Shown here: positions 43,572 through 56,979 of the stretch, one piece after another
How the letters are laid out: every line of letters starts with the position of its first letter
Numbering within the stretch: the stretch's first letter is position 1
Origin: Meandrina meandrites
Lineage: Eukaryota; Cnidaria; Anthozoa; Scleractinia; Meandrinidae
Direction: 5' to 3'
DNA length: 64,000 bases
NCBI GenBank assembly: GCA_963693305.1
Contig: OY855914.1
Coordinates: 16,492,899 to 16,556,898 of the forward strand
Translations under genes and position numbers: made by a program
Notes under the pieces: generated by a model
The model's database searches: none
Told to the model about the DNA's origin: nothing
Seen by the model: the letters and a program-made list of their open reading frames with translations, nothing else

Positions 43572-44647
43572 GCATTAACTAGTAATTTTACAGTTCAAAT
43601 AAACCTTGTTGTTGTTGTTGTTGACTTTGTTTACCTTGAGATGGTCCGATCCCGTATATTTATTTCTACAGTTATAGCACGTTACCTAATGTGAAGCATT
43701 ACACTTTTCCATCTCTTCCGAAAAGTGTTACTAACTATTATTTGTTTTTATTTCATTTTTTTTCTTTGCCTGCTGCTTTACTGGATCAATCAGGGAGTAA
43801 GTGATTCTATTTAGATTTCATTAAAATACTTATTACAATGTTTTATACATGCACTGGTATGTTTCATCTATAAATACGGAGAGGCGCCGGACCAGATGGG
43901 CAGCGCGCTAAATTTCCAATCTGAATCTCATGTTCGAGCTCTAACCTTGTTTACGACAAGACACGTTTCCATTTTAGTGACGCTTTATATCCAGAGTGCT
44001 TCTTCAAGTCCAGGTGCAAAAATTGGAACCTGACGAAATTAGGAAACTATTTAAAACGCTGGAAGGTAGATAAGAAAGACAGACGGTCATTCTCGTACCA
44101 GAGAGACTGGAGCTTAGTCATGAAAACAATAACCTGCCGGGCTCCTTAGTTTTTGATTTACCTTTCAGATCTAGCCAACAGGCCACTTATTCAGCCTTTT
44201 TGGTTTAAAAATCCACGTTGAGGTTGAGCGAACATAAGAAGTAATCCCAGTTATTTTCTTGAACCAATAAACCATAAAAATAACATATAATTTCTATGGG
44301 AAAGGGAAAGATGACAAATGCTAAGCTCTGACACACCCCAGTATGTAACTGCTAGTTTGTCGAGCCTGTCCCATGTTCCTAAATGACTGAATACTAAAGA
44401 TAATTACCACTTTGCATTTGCTTTGCCGGTTTACGGTTAATACCCTGCAATCAGAGCGTGTGCGTTATCTTCGGTGGAGCAGAAATAATTTTCTTGCCGT
44501 GAGCGTGTAGCTGCGTAAGCTCGAAGTATGCCGTTCAGTTGCTGCACGCTCGGTATTCCAGGCTGTCAAAACTATGTTTTCATATGCCATTAGGTTTTCA
44601 GTGATGACTTAATACAATAAGTGATTAACCAAGATCGTTCTTTTTAT
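43572..44647. other. Spacer between the two MITE copies, with (TTG)n and a possible SINE head
   Basis: A (TTG)n microsatellite lies at about 43606-43622. At 43881-43945 a tRNA-like stretch has GGACCAGATGGGCAGCGCG and, about 40 bp on, TGTTCGAGCTC, resembling pol III A and B boxes. This is a weak SINE candidate. No gene. Confidence 0.4.
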
Positions 44648-45254
44648 TTAACCCTATTCAGACCGGGCTTTTTTGGATCTTTTCAGACCGGGGGGGGGCG
44701 GATTCCGCCCCCCCCCCCCCCCTCCGTAACTTCCAGAATATTTAAGCAATCGCAATAAAACTTACAGAATATATAGTATGTCCAGAAATCTATCTTTTTA
44801 TATACGTCACGTGCGGTGATGACGTCACATCACGTGACAATTACATCATGATGTCAAAACAGCCGCCATCTTGGATCCGCCATCTTGGATTTCAAAACTT
44901 TTCCAAAACATCAGAAAACCGCCCAAAATTACTGAAAAATACTCAAAATCTATAAAACAGTGCAAAAAAACCTAAAAGAGGTGAAAGTAGTCGAATTAAA
45001 GTTAATTTTTATTAATGGAAACACGAAAATTACAAATTTGGAAAAACATGTCTGTCAAAATGACGTTGCCATGGTAACGTCAAGTTCCAGACTCAACAAC
45101 CTATCCTACCAATTTATTCCCAGATAAATTTTAGAAAAACTCGTAAAGTTTGGTAGCGTTTGGTTGAATCTTGAAAAAGTTATAAACGTTCAAAGTCAGC
45201 GCGGGCACTTTCCGCCCCCCCCCCCCCCCCCCCCCCCGGTCTGGATAGGGTTAA
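44648..45254 (-). mobile_element. piggyBac-like MITE, copy 2 (opposite orientation)
   Basis: Reverse-complement copy of 42973-43571, again bounded by TTAA (44648-44651 and 45251-45254). Outside the G/C runs I see only rare differences (for example GTAGTCGAA against GTAGTTGAA), so the two are very close relatives. The pair can form a large stem-loop around a 1.1-kb spacer. Confidence 0.85.
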
Positions 45255-47068
45255 TATCAATATTAAAAAATCATGCAATGCACTCTTTTTTGCCTTTGAG
45301 ACCCTTGGGAAACTTTGTAATTTCAAAGAACTTATAGCGCCCTGTATGAAAAGAAGAAAAAGGAAAAAAAAAACGCTTTACCACAAGTTGCAATAACATG
45401 CGTAATGCGAAAAAAAAAAAAAAAAACGTTCAGTGTACCTGTTCACTGACAGTTAATAAAAATGAAACTCTCTGCCACTGTTATCAGAATGTGAAAAAAA
45501 TAAAAAGAGAGGAAATATATAGTTATCAAGTTATTGTTTTTCTGGTTGTTAAAATTTACAAACCAAACAAAAGTTCAGCTTTTCTGACTCCTGCAACAAC
45601 TTGTCAAATATTTGAAAAATCTCGACTGCGACATAAGACGAGTCGAGTATTCTCATTCGATATTTATGGGGTTTGCTTTAGAGATAGCACAAGCAATCCG
45701 ACGTATAAATCTATCCATGGGATTTACTTCAGAATTTATCCAAAAGTTTCCAGTACTTGCTTATTTGTCAATAAAGAACTTTTGTTAATAGAACTTTAAG
45801 TTTACATAAGATCTCTGGCTTGCAAAACATGTTGTAATGCTGCGGTTTTTGCTGGATTTTCTTGCTCATAAAAAAAAAAAATGTCAAACCAAACACGACG
45901 AATTAAAGATGTTGGCTTAAATAACTAAATTTGTCCTCATCATTATTGTCGTCACATATTTCTTCCGTGCTGTCCTCTGATTGGTAACACTGACGAGAGT
46001 AAACCGTGTGACTAGAGTCAATAGTTCCAATTGTCTTAAATCCCTCTTAGTTTATCACTGCCATAGAACAAGACAATTATGACCGAGTGTTAAAACACAA
46101 TCTCAAAATGGTACTGGGTGGGGCACTTTGGATAGGAAGTTGTGTATTAGGGAGGGGTAGTGGCTAATTTTTTGTCTTTTTGATTCCACGTTTGTAAGGC
46201 CCAATTGGTCTTTGAAGCGTCTATAGCAAAGATGTTCAGCAATTTTGTTTTTCTGAGCTCTTTATTGTAACGATTTCATTCAAGGAAAGACGTAACACCA
46301 TTAGAACCAGGATATCCATTCATTTTACTAATGCGATATTTTTGCTTTCTCTTTGCTTTCTGCAAAATTCCGTGTTGGACAAAATAGAACGTAAGTATAC
46401 ATGATAAATATCAAAGTTAATAAGTAGCTAACTTGTTTCCAGCATTTGAAGCTTTTTTAATACTATAACGTACTTGCTGTAGGTAATACTAACCATGTCT
46501 TTTCTCTTGGTACGTGTCCCACCATTTGCTATATCGTGCATTCATCTCATAAAACAAATTGCTATCAAAGTTACTCGAGTTGCTTTATTGAAATAAGTCG
46601 TGTGTAATGTAAGACACAGTGACAAACAACGTCGATCACAACTTACCTCTGATCTCCGAATGAAAATAACAGTTTTTCTACGATGTTTATAATTTTGTGT
46701 CATTCAAGTTCGGAAAAATATCCAGATGAATAATATCCTTATGATATTTTGGTAAACGTCTATGCACTTCAAAGCCAATAAATTACTCGCTTACCGCAAA
46801 GTCAAGCGAATAAAGTTTTCAACATTTTATTAGCCAGCAAAGGGATACGCATCTTTGACGCTTTTTTCTTTCTTTATACGAGAGTTATGGCATTCACATT
46901 CATCCACTCCTTGTTTTGCCACGATGAGAGTCGAGAAGACAACAGTGAGAGAGAACTAATGCTACGCTTTCACAGGACCGGTCCGGACCCGGTCACAATC
47001 GAATCGGACCGGATCAGCTTCTGTTTGCATAATAACAATAACAATAACGATAATAACAAGACATTTCT
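45255..47068. other. Non-coding stretch
   Basis: Frames at 45398-45799 and 46887-47177 show no domain. GGACCGGTCCGGACCCGGTC (about 46975-46994) resembles the CGGTCCGG-rich sequence at 53990-54085. An AATAAC microsatellite (about 47030-47058) abuts the next LINE fragment. Confidence 0.4.
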
Positions 47069-47540
47069 ATTGGAGTTAAATCTGATGATAATTGTATTTA
47101 CTGTGGCGAACAAGACTCGATTGATCACACGTTCATTGAATGTCCATTTACCAAGCGCTTTGTTAAAACCTGCATAGGCTGGTTCAATGATACAAATGGC
47201 TTACAATTTAATCTAACAACTGACGAGCTTTTATTTGGTATTCCTAACCCCTCTTCAGTTCTACTTAAGAAACTTAACTACACTCTTTTATTCATGCGTT
47301 GCTATATAAACATCAGGAAATTAAATGAGGAAGCACTGATCCTTCCAGACTTTATCAGTAAAATTAAGTCCAGATATCGATTGGAAAATTTCATAGTCAA
47401 CGCTTCCTAGGCATTATAGCATACCATCAAGGAAAAATGTAAGCTCCTCGGAACTCTACCCTATGCTACACACTTTTATTTTTCCCTTCTTGTAAATATT
47501 TTCAATTGTCATATGTTAAAGGTCAAATAAACCAAAATTT
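47069..47540 (+). pseudogene. 5'-truncated L1-like LINE, last 113 codons and 3' UTR
   Basis: The frame 47069-47410 opens with IGVKSDDNCIYCGEQD, then SIDHTFIECPFTKRFV, and ends NFIVNAS with a TAG. The C-x2-C...H-x4-C cluster is the C-terminal motif of L1-type ORF2, as in the other two L1-like copies here, but the sequence differs from both, so it is a separate lineage. It is truncated immediately after the AATAAC repeat and ends with an AATAAACCAAAA tail at about 47526-47538. Confidence 0.8.
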
Positions 47541-47862
47541 CGACATTCTTTCTTTAGCGATTTTAAAGCAACCAAACGCTAGAAGAACTCATTATTAACT
47601 AAACTTAAGAAGAAATTTTGCTTTCTGAGCCTTAAAGCGCGAACTATAGCAAAAACTACGAAGATTTCCGAAGACTTCACGAAAACGTTTCCAAAATGAC
47701 CGCGCACTGGAATGGAAGGAATGGATCGAGTTTTAAATTTTGTGACGTAATAGTTTTATTTCACGGCTTTGCGATCAAAGAGACGATCGTCGTTTAAAGA
47801 GCGAATAATGTAACGTTTGAGAGTTTGAGTCAGTCTAAGTAAATCTGAAAGAATCTAAGCTT
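47541..47862. other. Non-coding stretch
   Basis: AT-rich spacer between two LINE copies. No gene recognised. Confidence 0.4.
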
Positions 47863-50800
47863 TTTTTTAAACATTTTTTTTTTGTATTTTAATACTTTAT
47901 TTGATTTTATCGTTTCTTACAAATGTTGTTACGAACATATTGTTGTTACGAACACACACACACACACATTACACTTACAGGAAACTCGCTACACTTCCAT
48001 TTTCCTATTACACAATACACTACTATAAACTATAACTTACATACGCAGTACAAAGATTTTAACATGTTATGACAGATTATGTTTCTACCTCAATATACTT
48101 GCCCCATTTTTTTTGATGGATGGGCCATTTATTATTAAATTGAGCAATCTTTTCCTCAAGTTGATAAATTTTCTTCACTTGTGGTTTGAATGCAATAATG
48201 GACGGTTTAACCTTATTGCATCTACACGAATATATAAATTTTTTTGCAATTAACAGAATATGGTTAACAAACCAATCCTCCTCGTCAGTCATACCAAACA
48301 TTATATCTTTATGACAGAGGGATTTAATTTGGATATTCTGGTGGCCCATCCATTTTATAACTTCTGCCCAAAACTTCTTGGTATAGTGGCAAGTTATAAA
48401 GATGTGTTCGATAGATTCGTCTACTTCCCCGCAAAAAGAACAGAGTGGAGATGAAATTATTCCAACTTTACTAAGGAGGACATTTGTTGCAAGACATCTG
48501 TTAAGAAGTTTGTATTGAAATTCACGCGATTTTGTGTCCAAAGCAACACGATGTGGTAAGCAATATATTTTCTTCCAATCCAATTCACCATCATTTTCGA
48601 ACAAAATATTGTACTTTTAAGCTGAGCTGTAGGTGGAGTAATGATTCTGTTTCGGAGTTCTTTGTAAATAGTCTTCGAAACGGCCTTACTGATTAAGACG
48701 TTTTGCCCGTTTAACCGTAACTGGACTTGATTTTGTAGGTTAAAAGGCTCAGTGCCAGTATAGTTATAAGTTTTTAAAAATCTCCGATATTCTGTTGGAA
48801 GGGCATCAATGACACAGAAGAGCCTAAATGCATCTAACGGAGAAATATCTAGTTCCCGTAACTTATGTTTTGTAATAAGCTCGTTATTCTCAGAGATAAG
48901 GTCTTCTAATCTACGTATACCTTTATCTGCAAGACTACGGTTATAGACTGATTTGCCATTAATACAAATAGTTTTATTGTTCCATAGGATAATTTTTGAA
49001 AGATCACCACTATCTTGCCTTGCTGCCGAGCATTCTGCGAAATAATTTAGACACTCTTCATAAAAAGCTGGGAGTTTGACAGGCAGGATTTTAACATCAA
49101 AGTCACAGCATAGAATAAACTTGCCACCAACCGGTTTTAAATAATGTAGTAAAATCGTTTTCCAGCTGCTGGGTTGTTTACTTGCAAGTCTTTTGCAACA
49201 AAGGATTCTCTGAGTTTTTATTATAGATTCAAGGTGTGGAGCTTTGAGTCCACCATCCTCGACCTCGCTGACAAGTGCGAGACGCTTGACTTTGTCTTTT
49301 CCTTTCCAAATAAAATCAAAGATGATTTTATTAGCTTCATTAATAAATTCTTTATCTAAACAGATCATGCTTGCACGGTAAAGGAATATTGGGATAATAA
49401 AAGTTTTAACAATTTGAATTCCGCCGATAAGTGTTAAGTCTCTCCACCTCCACATTTTTAACTTTTTCTTAATAGATTCAATCAATTCATCAAAGTTCAA
49501 CTTTTGTTTAGCTCTATTGTCACATGTGAAGTAAATTCCAAGGATTTTGAGAGCTCTTTTAATCTTTATACCTTTGAAGTCGACATGATCAGAGGGCGAG
49601 TTTCCATGATTTCCAAGTAACATTATTTCTGATTTCCAAAGACTTCTAGAAGCTTAAGAAATCTTGATATAGAAATGTCATTCAGTAGAAATGCCGTTAA
49701 ATCATCTGCAAAAATTTCCAGCTTAATTTCTTCCCCGTCTACCATGATTCCCTGGATGTTTTTGTTGCTTCGTATGCTTATACTTAAAATCTCCAAGGCA
49801 ATAATAAACAAATAGGAAGAGAGCGGGTCTCCTTGCCTTACACCTCGCTGAACTTCGAAAGGGGCAGTGGCAAAACCATTATTCATCACGCAACTTGATA
49901 TATTGTTATAAAAAGTCTTGATCCAATGAATGAACGAAGGTCCAAAACGAAAAGCATGGAGTGTGCGAAACAAGAAATCCCTACTTTCAGAGTCAAACGC
50001 TTTCTTAAAATCAACTGCAATCAATCTTCCTGGAATTTGATATTTTTTTGTGTAATCCAAAATGTCATCGATGGATCTTACAGCATCACAAATAGTTCTG
50101 TCTTTCACATAAGCACATTGATTATGATGTATGATCTTAGGAAGAACAGCTTCTAGTCTTTTGGCGATCGCTTTCGAGCCAATTTTTACGTCAACATTAA
50201 TGAGCGATATTGGTCTCCAATTAGATATATTTCTTCTGTCTTTGTCTTTCATTCAATAAGTGTAATGATAGCTCGCTTTTGTGAACTGGACAACTCTCCG
50301 TGATCGTAAGAGTAATTTAAACTCTCCACCATCAGATTACCTATAGTGTTCCAAAAGGTCTTATAGAATTCAACTGTTAGGCCATCTTCGCCTGGCGATT
50401 TGTTGTTTTCAAATAGCTGGAGACTTTTAAAACATTCGTCAGCAGTGAGTTTCCCTTCGCAAATATGAGCATCTTCAGCAATAAGTCTGGGTATTTCGGG
50501 ATTCTCAAGAAAAGAGTCCAACAAGATTGTAGACGGATTTAAATCATCATTTTTATAAAGTGCCGAGTAGAACTTTTCGATCTCATGCGTAACATTCTTT
50601 GGATCAGTAACTATGCATTGAATACTTTCCGGACGGAGCTTTTTGTCTTTTTGTGTGCCTCGAGATTTAAGAAATACTTATTACTCTTCTCACCTTTTTC
50701 ATACCAGGTTGCCCTTGATCGAATAATAGCGCCTTGAGCAATATTTTCATATAAATTGTCATATTCTACCTTTAAGTTTTCTAATTGTTGAAGGTTTTCA

Positions 50801-51820
50801 GGGGAGGGGCATTCCACACAGTTTTCTTCGCAAGCCTTCAAAGAAGCCTCAATGTCAGTTATATTTTTTCTTTTTTTCCGCGCCTTTTCTTTGCCGTATT
50901 CCATCGAGACCTGACGTATTCTATATTTAATTAAATCCCACAATAGTCTTTTATCCGCTATTGTATTGAACTCATCCAGCCAAATTGGCATACTTTCATT
51001 TATTAACGTGACAAAGCCAGTATCTTCTGCAAGGCTGGCGTTGAATTTCCAAAAAGAAGGGCCGTGTTTCTGCCTACCTATGTTATTAAAATAGAGCACA
51101 ATTGCCGAATGATCAGAGTTTATCGAAGAAATAATGTCAGTCTTTTCAATGTCCTCTTGACAAGCGTCGCTTATTAACCAATAGTCTAGTCTTCTTTGAA
51201 TGAGCGGATTTTTTTGCCTCCAAGTAAATCGTTTGGTTTCAGGGTTTCTTATTCTCCATATGTCCACTAGATCGAAATCTGAACATAAATCACTGATATT
51301 TTTGGTGGAATCTTTTTTTGAAGGGCTGCCACCCGAGCAGTCAAGTTCAGAGTTTAATGCAACATTAAAGTCCCCTCCAATGAAGATTTTGTGCTCTTTG
51401 TCGACAACGAGATTTTCAATCGACTTGTTTACATTTTGAAAAAAGTGGCATTGTTCTTGCACCTTATTGGGTGCATAAATATTTACGAGCAGGTAAGCTG
51501 AGCCTTGCACCTCAGCTTCAATTATTAGGTAGCGGCCTTCGTTATCCGCATTGATAGATTTTAATTTGAAATCTAAATCACTCCTTACCAGGGCCATTAC
51601 TCCGCAGCTGTGATTAGTATCGTGGAGAAGAAAAGCTTACCTTGCCATTGTGTTTTCCAGATGTTTTCAACTTCCAATGTGCTATATGTTTCTTGGAGAA
51701 AGACAATGTCATATTTGCGTTCATTTAGCCACATAAACAGAGCCTTTCTTTTCTTAGGAGACCGAATCCCTCGAACATTTAATGAAAGCAATTTGAAATC
51801 TCCATATTCCTTCTCGAATG
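47863..51820 (-). pseudogene. L1-like LINE ORF2, nearly full length but frameshifted
   Basis: Read on the minus strand from about 51810: FKLLSLNVRGIRSPKKRK opens an APE endonuclease with LQETYSTLE, GGDFNVAL, RRLDYWLI and SDHSAIVL. The RT follows with NWRPISLINVDVKIGSKAIA, DFKKAFDSESRD, RQGDPLSSYLFIIALEIL and the catalytic FADD, then the L1-type C-terminal region with LCSFCGEVD and EHIFITCHYTKKFW. It ends at 48077. Frame breaks are needed at about 51595, 50615, 50250, 49620 and 48600. The 3' UTR has a (TG)n run (about 47951-47968), AATAAA (complement about 47896-47902) and an A tail (T run at about 47863-47884). No ORF1 is seen upstream, so the element is either 5'-truncated or lacks it. Inactive. 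Confidence 0.9.
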
Positions 51821-53700
51821 AGGTCGACGGTTATGAAATATTAACACTGAGATGGAGTTGAAAGACTGCGTATAAATAAGAAAGAAATACTACAAAAATT
51901 GAATATATAATCTACACGAGGTTTCCAGCATTGCGAGTTTTTAGCACATTTAACACTAGACAAAAGAAACTTACACATTAACAATGAAAAGTGGAAATAA
52001 GAGGCAGCAGATATTTGGTATCTAGAATGCTGCCTTGAGAATTTGGAGCTATTCATATGTATATTCATATGTATAATAGCCTACCCCCGCCTTACACCTA
52101 GAATAAAAGAAACAAAAGTTTGACTAGAATAATACATGGTTAATGGTAATGCACACATAGAACCAAAATTGTATATCATTATATGTCTAGGAAGTGTAAT
52201 ACACAGTTTATAGCGGAACCAGTTCGCCATCAAACAAACATGGTTACATTTTTTACTACATTGTAATCTAGTTTCAAAGATTAATAATTATCAAAGCAAT
52301 GAGTAAAATTGTAAGCATTGTACGATATAGGAGGTTTTCAAACACTGGATGGCGTATAAAAATCATCAGTCTGCTTAGCTTGGTATAGAACAATTAGTTT
52401 TGTTATATACCCCAATCTAAATGCAGTTTTTTTGGATTTGCACGTAATTCTTATCAGGACGTGTGCGGCTTGCAACCCGGATCGGTATGCAGCGCGAAGG
52501 TATCCTAGGATGTGGCCAAAAGCTGAGATTGAATTCACTGTTTCTATTCTGTACTCGAGAGTAACACAAAACGCAAAAATAAATTTGTACACAAAAATTT
52601 AACTTGCATGAAAGGGTATTGCTCAATGCAAATTCGAAACTGCAAAGCATCACGCAGGGTAAAACTTTCAATGAATAAATTCGCGTTGTTTTCAGCTGAA
52701 GGAAAATTCAGTGTTGAAATAAATACTAAGCGTTTACACCCTGTCCCCGCGGACGCTGTGAGTTTTGTTTGTATTAGCTGTTTTTTTGGTCCATATTTAT
52801 TTAGCCGGTACATGTTATTTAGGGCTCGAAATTAACGGTTGTAAACCCAACATAAATACAACATTTGAAGCTTAATTTTATACGCGTCAAAAAGCACGTG
52901 CACGTGCATGAAGCAAATTATTTGACGAGGATATTGAACTAACGAACTCAAATTCTAATGCTTGATCATGACCAGCCAAATCAACAAAGTAAAAGTGCTA
53001 ATAATCATAACAAATACTCTATCTAGCTCTAAGTAGAAAAAGAAAGGTGCAAAATGCATACCCAAAATGCATACCTCTAGCTTCCTTCGTTTAGCAAAAG
53101 CCGAACGGACAGTGGGGTCTTTGTGCTTCGGAAGAAATTCTTCCCCGTGATTTCTTTTCCGAACAACAAAAAAAAATAGTCCGCGGCTCAGCATCCTCTT
53201 TGAGCGGCTTGAAATCAGAACCCAGAAACCTACGTATTGCCAGATTTTCTCTGAATTAGTCTTCGGTAAAATGAATCGCACAAATGCGAGAGTTCTTTTC
53301 TGGCTGAAATTCTTGTCTTTTCATTTTCAAAAGCCATTGTTTCCTGAGCTTTGAATTTGCTGGAAACTTAAACGTACTTACTTTCGACTTAGAATAATTT
53401 AAGCAGTTTAGTGCTGCACAAAACACCATGATGTTCCATTCTTGTGAGCTTCATCACTAAAAGACTTTAAATTTCCCGCAATTTCACAGCGCACCAATAC
53501 TGACGTCACAGTTTTATGTTCCGAAAATTTCCCGACAATTTTCCCGAGCGCTCTACGATTATAAAGGTTAAAACTAAGCATATTTCAACCTGAAATTTCT
53601 CTGTTTTGCAAAGTCCAATTCCTTTGAAACTTCGGAATATGTTTATTTGGTTCTTAATCAACAAAATTGGCCTAAAAAAAGAAAATTCGAAATTTTGGTT
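51821..53700. other. Non-coding stretch
   Basis: Many frames of 60-108 codons overlap on both strands without a domain. I see no RNA gene and no terminal-repeat pair. Confidence 0.4.
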
Positions 53701-53930
53701 CATTTGACCTTTAATGTTACCACTTTAATATGTATATTTCGCTGTGATAGCTACATGTACTATTGTAATACCTACTTTTAGTCTCTAACGTCATTGTATT
53801 TTTTCTTCCCGTGGATGTTAATTATTTTTTAAGACTTTTCTTTTTTTCTGTTTTGATATTGTTTATGGTTGTAATTGTATGTTTATATTACTCTCAATAA
53901 AATGTCTTGTTAATTAAAGAAAAAAAAAGA
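53701..53930 (+). other. Retroposon-like 3' tail
   Basis: T-rich, non-coding sequence ends in CAATAAAATG (AATAAA at about 53897) and, about 20 bases on, an A run (53920-53929). This is the layout of a polyadenylated 3' UTR, either from a LINE or from a processed transcript. No coding part precedes it. Confidence 0.4.
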
Positions 53931-54694
53931 AAGATATTTCTAAAGCGTCCTTTCCCAAGGGTCCAAAGGCGCTACTTACAGGTTCTGGAACCGGTCCGGT
54001 CCAAAACTGGAACTGAAAAACCGCAGGTCCTGTTTTGGATCCATTTGAATAGAGCCTATCCGGTCTGACTTTCGGACCGGATCCGTTTGGAACCATTTCC
54101 GTGTAAACAACGATGTAAGGGCCCAGTATCTCGTTGCCAAGTTACGCAGTTGCCACGCAAGTGCAATTTTACTTCTGGTTTTCTTGTATTTCGTGATTAT
54201 GCCTGGCGTCAAAATTTGACGTTAGAGGAGAGGGAATCTTAGTTGCTAGCTACCTTCCTCCATATAACTGTGCCCGCAATATTGTATACAGCGACGGAAA
54301 TGACGGGGCAAAAACGCACGTTTTTCCGTTTCCTTTTCTCTTTCTATCTTCCCTTTTATTCCGCAGGACATTTCGTGTACCATCCTACATGCCGTTTCAC
54401 TAGTCACTTCCCCGTTCACTTCGATTCCACCAAAAATATTTTTTTTCTCTCCAGTTTTGTGTGGGGTTCTAAAACCAAATTCAAATTAAATACTATCAAG
54501 AATAAATAAAACTTAAAGAAATAACCAGCACTTGAATTACTGAAACTGCTGGAACTAGTATTGCGATCGGTAGTAGACATTTTTTTTTTAACCGATCTGG
54601 TTGTTCTTTACTAAACTTTAGGTGGCTTATGTCCACCTTTATCAGAGCGAATAAAAGTTCGTTGGAACTCGCGCTACAAAACCGTGCGTTGCTG
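53931..54694. other. Stretch with CGGTCCGG-type repeat, no gene
   Basis: GGAACCGGTCCGGTCC (about 53988) and GGACCGGATCCGTTTGGAACC (about 54074) form a repeat-like block similar in style to 46975-47000. The frame at 54243-54509 has no domain. Confidence 0.4.
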
Positions 54695-55110
54695 ATCTCT
54701 TTGTTTTTAAAATTAAAGGGAACGTTTTGCATTTGTTGCATTTGCTTTGCATTTGTTGCGGGAGTCGCTGTCCAAAGTGGAGTGCCAGGATTCCAAGAAA
54801 AGCCTATTGTTGTAACTGCTAACACCGCGCTTAAGGATCTGGGCGTCCCTCGGGTGTTGTGTTATATTGACTTGGCATGCTGGTTGATTGCTGACAAGCT
54901 GTTGCTCGCGCAGCCTGCATCATGTACGGCTCCGGGCGAGGACCACGCGCGTTTGCTTTCCGCGATGTACGTAAAGGAGCAGTAGTCGGTCCTTATATAA
55001 ATGTTCTTACAGGCGTGAACTCTGTCAGAATAGGGAATTTCTAGAGGACAAAAACCCACTCGATCTGATGCACCTCTTACGTACGGAAGGACTGTGAGCC
55101 CCAATGACCT
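54695..55110 (-). pseudogene. Second Penelope-like GIY-YIG fragment, heavily decayed
   Basis: On the minus strand the segment VLPYVRGASDRVG (about 55095) is followed by a degenerate stretch, then YIAESKRAWSSPGA and INQHAKS. After stops and a frame change, NNRLFLESWHSTLDSDSRN closes the match (about 54765-54815). These are the pre-nuclease linker, the GIY-YIG core and the C-terminal (R/K)LFLE.W motif of Penelope-like elements, in order. Part of the nuclease start has been lost. The sequence differs from the 22334-22757 copy, so a different Penelope lineage is represented. The 118-codon frame on the plus strand at 54629-54985 is antisense to it and not a gene. Confidence 0.75.
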
Positions 55111-56979
55111 TTCTTCCCAATGACCTTTCTTCTTCTTTCTTCTGTCTTCTGACCTTTTGCTATAACGAATTCATAGTTATATATTTAGAGATTATGTTTC
55201 AATTCTATTATTGTTACTGTTTTTGATATACAACCGACTGTGGCCTGGAAACAAGGGGCGCTCTCCGTTTGAACAAAAATTCCAGAAACTTCGTAACGCG
55301 AGCTAATGGTCCAGAAAGTTCCTGGGATAGTTTTTAGATTATCGGAAAACTGCTGAATTTCCAAAATGCGAACCATTGAACGGAAAATTTCAATGGAAAT
55401 GGATAACGAAAGGAAATTTTCACTAAGAAATTCTTAAAATTTGTGTATACCTTGAGGTGTAGTCCTCTTTTTTTCGGAAAATTTCGGAAACATTTTTCAT
55501 TCCTGTGCATTCAGTCAAAAAATGCTATTGCATTCGCCACTAGAAATTTTTGAAGTTCAGATTAGAATTTTTTATGAAATGGAAAGCGCCAAAGAATTCC
55601 AAGTTTTTTTTTTTTAACCTTTCTGCCGAAAAAATCAAAGTCTACCTTCATGTTTCTTTTTCTCTTTCTTTTTATTTTTCCTAGGCAAATACAGCTGTAA
55701 GTAAATGTTTTACTTTTAAACTTATCAAACTTGAACTCAATATCGTTTTTTTTTTTCATAAATTACACTGTTATATTACTATGAAAATTTTTATCAACTT
55801 TCGATTAATGAGGCTTGAAGATCTACAAAAAAAAAAGGAAGGAAAATTATGATCGTACAGGTCATGCTGGAAATAAAGTATCGATTATTGACTGGCGCCG
55901 ATCCATTGTAAGGGAGGTGCGGATTTTAACACGATGGGAACTTATAATTTATCAATTATTCCATGAGCGCGCGTTTGATATGAGATGGTAGATAGCCAAC
56001 AATAAGAGTAACAATGGCTTTCTGACCATATATAGACATCGCGCGAATTTGTTCAATAATAACAGATGATATTCCCCATGTGATATTCCCCAGTTTTGGA
56101 ACTCTGCGATTTACCTTCGCACGTTTAGCTTTTATCCCGAGTAAATCGTATAAGTGAATAAAACTAAACACTTTGAGCAGGCTAATAATATTTGAGCGCT
56201 GGCAGATTTTCTTTGAAAGGTCTCCCAAAATGCGGCCTTGTAAAAAAAAATATATATTTGATCCATTTGGCTTCAAAAATATGCACGGATATTTATCCTT
56301 GGACATCGAAGCTCACAGTTTTCCTCGAGCCGCTTCTCTGAACCGATAATGCCCAATGACAAATATCCGTAAATATTTTCGCGCTAAATGGAGGCTATTG
56401 TTTATATCAATATCAATATCACTCATATTCCACTCGAATCTAAGACTGAATCTCTTTCGCGGAGTAAACAGTGCGTTTACTCTGGCTAAGATTGTCCGGG
56501 CAGGAATGGAGAGTATTTTACTGTGGAATGCACGTGCATGCTAAATCTCATGCAAGGAGGTCACTTGCGGTGAGCAGAGCAAGTTGAGCTCGCCACACAA
56601 TTTATCTTGGAACAAGCCAACGAGTACGTTACAGCCTGGCGACAGAAATAAAGTATTAAATCTCTCCACTTTGGCGTTGTAGTAACAGGCAAATAGTTCG
56701 ATAAAATTTTATGCCTATCCATAATCCAACGCTAAGATCAGCACTGCTAGGACTCCACTGCGTATAAATCGATTCTGCTCAGGGAATTTCAACCCGAACA
56801 ATATTTATTGAATGGCGCCCACAATTCCGCGTTTACGCGTATAGGTGCCTTAGAAGACGTCGCTGAACTAGGAACAAGGCATGTGCTTTTAAGTGATACT
56901 GCGATGGTTGTTTTCTGCGTTAAATTTTTAACCTTGACGTCCACCCGCTTAGAACAAAAAAAATTAGCTGAATATTATA
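55111..56979. other. Non-coding stretch
   Basis: The 116-codon minus frame at 55956-56306 and the shorter plus frames have no motif I recognise. T- and A-rich. Confidence 0.4.

Noticed and set aside
47941..47970. (CA)n run as a separate locus feature
   Set aside because: It is part of the 3' UTR of the minus-strand L1-like element and is described there.
54629..54985. 118-codon plus-strand ORF with hydrophobic Cys-rich stretch
   Set aside because: It is antisense to the second Penelope fragment; the minus-strand motifs explain the sequence.
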